A stretch of DNA of 64,000 nt from Leucaena leucocephala (Eukaryota; Streptophyta; Magnoliopsida; Fabales; Fabaceae), in the NCBI GenBank assembly GCA_037074615.1, contig CM073563.1, positions 18,336,501-18,400,500 on the forward strand, written 5' to 3'. Below are positions 60,501-64,000 of this stretch, piece after piece (positions within the stretch are counted from its first letter, which is position 1; each line of letters opens with the position of its first letter). The notes beneath the pieces were generated by a model that made no database searches, had not been told where the DNA came from, and was given only the letters and a program-made list of their open reading frames with translations. The position numbers were made by a program, and so were the translations under genes.

Positions 60501-63500
60501 AGCACACGAAACTACTATTTTGCCCTCCCCTTCTTTTTCTCTGCACCGTACTCCCTTCCCCTTCAGACTTCTGATTTCAGCGGCGACGCAGGTGGGGAAA
60601 CAGCGTGAGCAGGTTGGAAGCTTTCTGCTAGCGTTGCCTTGTGGTCAGTCACCGCAGTGTGTTGTCTATCTCCTCTGCTGTGTTGTCATCCTGGAAGCGG
60701 CGCATCGCATGATTGCTGTTCTCCTTTAAGTGCCGCGAGCAGGGGAGAAATCAAGGGGAGAGGAAGTCTTGAGAGGTAGCGAGGTGGTGTGGTAGTCGTC
60801 ATTGTTGGGTTTCTCTGTTCTAGAGTTCAATTGCTGGGTCACCGTCGCGTGGGGGGTCATTGTCACAAAATCCAGTATGGCCCTATAGCAAGTCTATTTG
60901 TCCAGCTTCCTTTTTCATGCCACCGTCGTTGTTCAAGGATTGCCGTAGCCAGTCATTGCCGTCGCGTCTCCTCTGTTGTCACTGGGGAAATTTTAGATTT
61001 TGGGGTCCTTCTCGGTAGCTGTTGTTGGGTTCCGCAAGCTGTTTGGACATTTCTGTGAGTGACAGAGAGGAAGGAATTGGGAAGTTTGGCTCTGTCATTC
61101 CTTCTGATTGGTTCTGTGATTTCCACTGGAGGTAAGTGCACACCATTTTCTCCTCCATTGATCATTTCTCGTTTGGATGCCTTCATCTCTATACTCCTCT
61201 GTTTCCATTCTCTTATTGAATCGCAGAGAAAATAAACTTTGAAATTTGTTGTTGTAATGGCCGTAGGTGGGTTCCAGGTTCTAAGTCCTGAGCCATTCAT
61301 TGTCCCCTACTGTGTTGGCTGAGAATTCCTTCTGGTGATAGATAGGTATGTGCTTTGTAGTAATAAAGGAAACAGAGTTGTGTGTGCCGGCGGTGATGAT
61401 GGTCACTGGTTTGGTTTTGGTATATGTATGCTGGGCTTATTTGATGCGCTGTGTATGAATGTGTAGGGCCATTGTTCTGTTAAGGTTGTTGTCCCAAGAA
61501 ATGATTTTTGTTGCTGTTGGAAGCGATTGTATATATACACATTATGTTTGCTAGGCTATGAAGATATATATATACGTAGGTATGTGTGTGCTGTGATGAT
61601 GGTTGACACTTCTAAGGTGTTGATTGAGAAAATGTATATATGTATGTTCATATACCGATGCTGCTATGGTTGCTGTGTTTGCATGCGTTGGGAATATATG
61701 TGTTTGGGGGTGGCGGCAGGAAGGAAAAAGAATGAGAATATAAGGCCCTGATCATTTTCTTTGGTATATAAATACGCATACATGGGTATGTGCTGCTGTT
61801 TTGGCAATTTGTTGTGGTCTGAGTGTTATGATAAATGGAGGGACTTGGAAGCCAATAGAGATTTTGAAATTTTAAATGGTTGTTATGTGGAAGGTTTCAG
61901 ATCTGTGTAAAGATCATGTTTAAGGATTATTTGGAAATCAATTAGTGTTTTAATCAACTTAATCATGGCCAAGGCATGTCAATCGCGATGTCTCTCTGAT
62001 TGATAGTAAATTTAGAATGATTGATTTCCGTTAAGGGTATACTTAGAAGGTTAACATGTTATTTTGGGATGTCAGGGGATTGAGAAGTGAAAGTAATCCT
62101 CCGGCTAAGCAGTAAAGAGCCTCGTTGTCGATCTGAAGTATTGTTTGACAAATACTACTTTTGATGTAATTACTTTCTTAAGAACTTGTATTATTTTGGG
62201 AAAGGATAATGCTCCACATAAACCTTAGAAAAGATTTCGTAAGATTTTGAAAACGTTATGGAAAATTTAAAGGTTTTACTTAACGTGTTAGGCTTTCAGA
62301 ATATGAGATATTTATATTCTGTGCCGGTCACGGTCCAAATTTCGGGACGTAACACTTTATATCCATCTGATGCAGTGGCTAGTTAAGATTTACAGCTAGA
62401 GAGAGTAAGATTCTGATGGTGTTCAGTTTTGCTACAGGGGCAAAAGTTTCAGTATAGTCTATACCATATATCTAAGAAAAACCTTTTGCTACTAATCTTG
62501 ACTTGTACTTGGATAGAATACCATCAGCCATGTATTTTGGGGTAAATACCCACTTACATCCTACAGGTTTCCTTCCCTTAGGAAGGTCTACTATCTTCCA
62601 GGTTCAATTGTTTTCCAGTGCCTGTATTTCTGCCATGACTGCCTTCTTCCATTCTAGGCTAGATAAGGCCTCGTTGATATCTGTAAGGATTTTAACATTG
62701 TCAAGGTGAGAGACAAGTGCACAATACTTTGGTGAAAGGACTTTATAGGAAACAAACCTTTCAATAGGGTGTTGGGTACATGACCGAGGCTTCTTTCTTA
62801 CGGCAATGGGTAGTTCAAGATCAGCTAGAGTGTGTTCAAATGCATTGTTCTCTGCTCCCCCTAGATCTGCATCTAATTCTGAGTCTTGGGTGTCTGCTAG
62901 ATGTTGGAGGAGCTATCCTTAGTTGGGAAGTTGTGAAGAAGGACAGTTAGTTAGGGACTCTCCTAACAGTATAAATAAGGGATGACTAGATGTAGAATGC
63001 TTCTATTGATGAAATAAACTCTCTTTTATCATTTTACTTGCATCAAAATTGATCTACCTTTTGAGTTTGTCATACACCTCTTGACATCATTAGATTTTAG
63101 AGGTTGATCTAAAGGGCTCTTGTAGAGCCAAAGTAGACATCAGGGATGGTTGAGGTACCAAAGCTCTAGCAACATGTAGAAATCAAAGTCTGTAACTATG
63201 TTATTCCATAGTTTATTTCTATTAATAGCAGTACATACATAGGAAAGGATTGGCCTCGTCTCAGCCAATCAGATACCACAAACAAATGAAGGAATAAACC
63301 AAATATATAGAAAGGGGAAACAAAAATTCTCATCCTATCCAACCAAAAATAAAAGAGAAACAGAAACATTGGGCGCTCATACCATGCAAGCCCACGGACA
63401 CATCGCTTTCTACACAAGAAAATGGAAATAGCATGAGAAAATTAAATGGACCAGACTATAAAGGTAGAATATTACCTATGAGGTCATGCAACTGACGTCG

Positions 63501-63778
63501 AGCAACTTTATGGGCATGAAGGAACGCAGCACAAATACAACATGCAGATTCCAATCTTTCCACAGCAAAATATGTAACTAATTTCTGAGGTAAAACTCCA
63601 GTCTGAAATAATTTGTAACAACTTGGGAAGCGAACTCTATCTCTTAAGCCTTTCCAGTCACACAAAGGCTCAAGTGAAGCCAAATCTCTAGCTTCCTCCA
63701 CTGATCTCAGTAGGATGTCAGCTGTTGTTTGTGAAATTCTTCTCTCATCAAGCATCTCCCAATAAGCAGCTTGAACAC
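54583..63778 (-). CDS. SOS1: SOS1 Na+/H+ antiporter, C-terminal half (partial)
   Basis: Plasma-membrane Na+/H+ antiporter (NHX7/SOS1) that exports sodium under salt stress. Only the cytosolic C-terminal half is in the window; the membrane domain lies beyond 64000. Minus-strand exons: 63476-63778, 57716-57813, 57388-57519, 57075-57284, 56774-56980, 56233-56494, 55430-55731 and 54583-54774. Phases agree at every GT-AG junction. Family strings are AAYWEMLDERRISQTTADIL, EPLCDWKGL, VTYFAVERLES, RVVKTRQAAYLVLNHLIEY, the cyclic-nucleotide-binding-like region (LYKEGSKPDGIWLISSG, THGSTLGLYEVLTG, DSVVLCFFLEGDKM), LLPQIFEKM, ASFSHQASSY and SARAMQLSIYG-like AARAMQLSIYG. The protein ends IIVRID then TAA (54583-54585). 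In relatives the next residues are SPS, the kinase-targeted DSPS motif; here it is cut off. The intron between the first two exons is 5.66 kb and full of retroelements. Confidence 0.92.
57874..59041 (-). mobile_element. Internally deleted copia element
   Basis: Two LTRs of about 146 bp (57874-58019 and 58896-59041) share ATGAATAATACTTGTACTTT and end in CTCTACA/CTGTACA. After the right LTR the minus strand has TGGTATCAAATC, a primer-binding-site-like sequence. Before the left LTR is a polypurine-like ACTTGAGGGA. Only the end of reverse transcriptase (RYKRLIGKLNYLTVTHPDITY, 58600-58720) and a decayed RNase H remain, so most of gag-pol is deleted. It is related to the copy at 569-5674. Confidence 0.82.
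59428..59595 (-). mobile_element. Solo copia LTR (168 bp)
   Basis: It begins TGTTGTTTTAGATAAATAATAC and ends TTTCTACA in plus orientation, similar to the LTRs at 57874-59041. A 5-bp duplication acatt flanks it at 59423-59427 and 59596-59600. No internal sequence adjoins it, so it is a solo LTR. Confidence 0.8.
59646..59949 (-). mobile_element. Orphan 5' LTR with primer-binding site
   Basis: A 291-bp sequence at 59659-59949 begins TGAAAATTTGAAGG and ends TATCTCAACA in plus orientation. On the minus strand it is followed, one base pair step beyond TA, by TGGTATCAAAGC (59646-59657), a Met-type primer-binding site. The rest of this element is missing, cut off near the solo LTR. Confidence 0.6.
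59961..60152. repeat. 96-bp tandem duplication in the copia remnant
   Basis: Two adjacent copies, 59961-60056 and 60057-60152, both begin GGACTATATCATCCACATAT and differ at a few positions. They cover the active-site part of the dead reverse transcriptase. Confidence 0.9.
60323..62354 (-). mobile_element. 2.0-kb solo LTR, probably Ty3/gypsy
   Basis: The insertion begins TGTTATGG and ends CGTAACA in plus orientation. A 5-bp target-site duplication cttta lies at 60318-60322 and 62355-62359. It splits a copia coding motif (DIK|NA), which proves the borders. On the minus strand it starts TGTTACGTCCCGAAATTTGG, a start I associate with gypsy LTRs of plants. There is no internal coding region, primer-binding site or polypurine tract, so a solo LTR is the simplest reading; a large LARD-type element is less likely. 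Confidence 0.75.
60404..60475 (+). other. tRNA-like pol III promoter segment
   Basis: GGCAGCTGAGTGGCTGAAAG resembles a tRNA A-box region and CTGCGTTCGAGTCTCGG a B box, about 40 bp apart. GCAGC at the start can pair with GCTGC at the end, like an acceptor stem. The T-arm does not pair well, so this is not a working tRNA gene. It may be the head of a SINE lying within the solo LTR. Confidence 0.35.
62902..63050 (+). mobile_element. LTR-like segment with TATA box
   Basis: From TGTTGGAGGAGCTATCC onward the sequence looks like an LTR, with TATAAATAAGG near 62970 and an AATAAACTC step near 63010. Its right border and any target-site duplication could not be set. Confidence 0.35.
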
Positions 63779-64000
63779 CTTACACAAGACAAGCTCTGAT
63801 ATTAGTCAAGATGTCAGATATCAACCAGTTGAAGAGATTCACTTTATAGGACAGGAGAATGATAAGAGTGCATCTGATCCAAGAAATTTGCCAACAAGAA
63901 AACACTACTTGCTTGAGTTATGTTTGTGTTTGCCCCATCCCTTGTAATAAAAGCTTACTAACATGAGTAGGACTTTTATAAAGGAAGTGCAACTGCAGTC
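63779..64000 (-). other. SOS1 intron continuing past the window
   Basis: The exon ending at 63778 is preceded on the minus strand by TGTAAG, an acceptor-type AG. No further exon is visible before the window end. Confidence 0.6.

Larger units (their letters stand above)
59950..62900 (-). mobile_element. Copia reverse-transcriptase remnant, split
   Basis: Minus-strand coding remnants lie on both sides of a later insertion. The upstream part, 62355-62900, reads DINEALSSLEWKKAVMAEI, TWKIVDLPKGRKPVGCKWVF and YKSRLVAKGF, with a TAG where Trp or another residue stood. The downstream part, 59950-60322, reads VNGELREEVYMKPSPGFYG, KVCKLKKALYGLK and a decayed active-site region. The family differs from the element at 569-5674. 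A 2-kb LTR interrupts it at the DIKNA motif. Confidence 0.82.
57814..63475 (-). other. 5.66-kb SOS1 intron filled with nested retroelements
   Basis: The exon at 63476 ends in phase 1 with donor GTAATA, and the exon at 57813 begins after CTTCAG with the matching phase, so this is one intron. It holds an internally deleted copia, two further LTRs, a copia reverse-transcriptase remnant and a 2-kb solo LTR. No SOS1 coding sequence is missing between the two exons as judged from family order. Confidence 0.85.

Overview
The window is nuclear DNA from a flowering plant, almost certainly a eudicot. It is AT-rich, with multi-exon genes using GT-AG introns, Ty1/copia LTR retrotransposons, L1-type LINE remnants, a CACTA transposon and several MITEs. 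The protein families are typical of land plants: an NPF peptide transporter, glutamate decarboxylase, a GID1-like carboxylesterase, an 8-Cys lipid-transfer protein, XRI1 and SOS1. The species cannot be named from the sequence alone. I saw no CRISPR array, bacterial operon or organellar gene block.

Layout. 569-5674: young minus-strand copia element with a 5-bp target-site duplication (TSD). 6459-10513: minus-strand NPF8/PTR2-like di/tripeptide transporter, 5 exons, 584 aa. 15981-18655: plus-strand glutamate decarboxylase, 5 exons, 495 aa, with a Stowaway-like MITE in intron 3. 21118-21795: plus-strand small secreted lipid-transfer-like protein. 23162-24130: minus-strand intronless carboxylesterase. 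24653-29936: a MITE split by a 4.77-kb CACTA element (24854-29626) that still carries an open six-exon Transposase_24-type gene. 30600-31985: decayed LINE. 32323-33296: frameshifted, 5'-truncated PPR fragment. 34717-38680: decayed, 3'-truncated copia. 40283-40594: four 78-bp tandem repeats. 40834-42317: plus-strand XRI1-like gene, 5 exons, 285 aa. 42318-50500: gene-poor, with MITEs and a LINE RNase H fragment. 50520-53800: plus-strand polygalacturonase pseudogene. 54583-63778: minus-strand 3' half of SOS1 (plasma-membrane Na+/H+ antiporter), with one 5.7-kb intron packed with nested retroelements.

The intact genes look like independent housekeeping or stress loci rather than a cluster; no shared pathway is evident. 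SOS1, glutamate decarboxylase and the lipid-transfer protein belong to families with stress roles, but adjacency here need not mean co-function. Most of the structural interest lies in the transposons and in two host-gene C-termini. SOS1 ends exactly before its expected DSPS phosphorylation motif. The glutamate decarboxylase lacks the tryptophan of the usual calmodulin-binding tail.

Exon borders were assigned by eye from splice consensus, reading-frame continuity and family knowledge. No alignment or transcript evidence was available. I did not find a convincing undescribed system; the findings list the observations I would check first.
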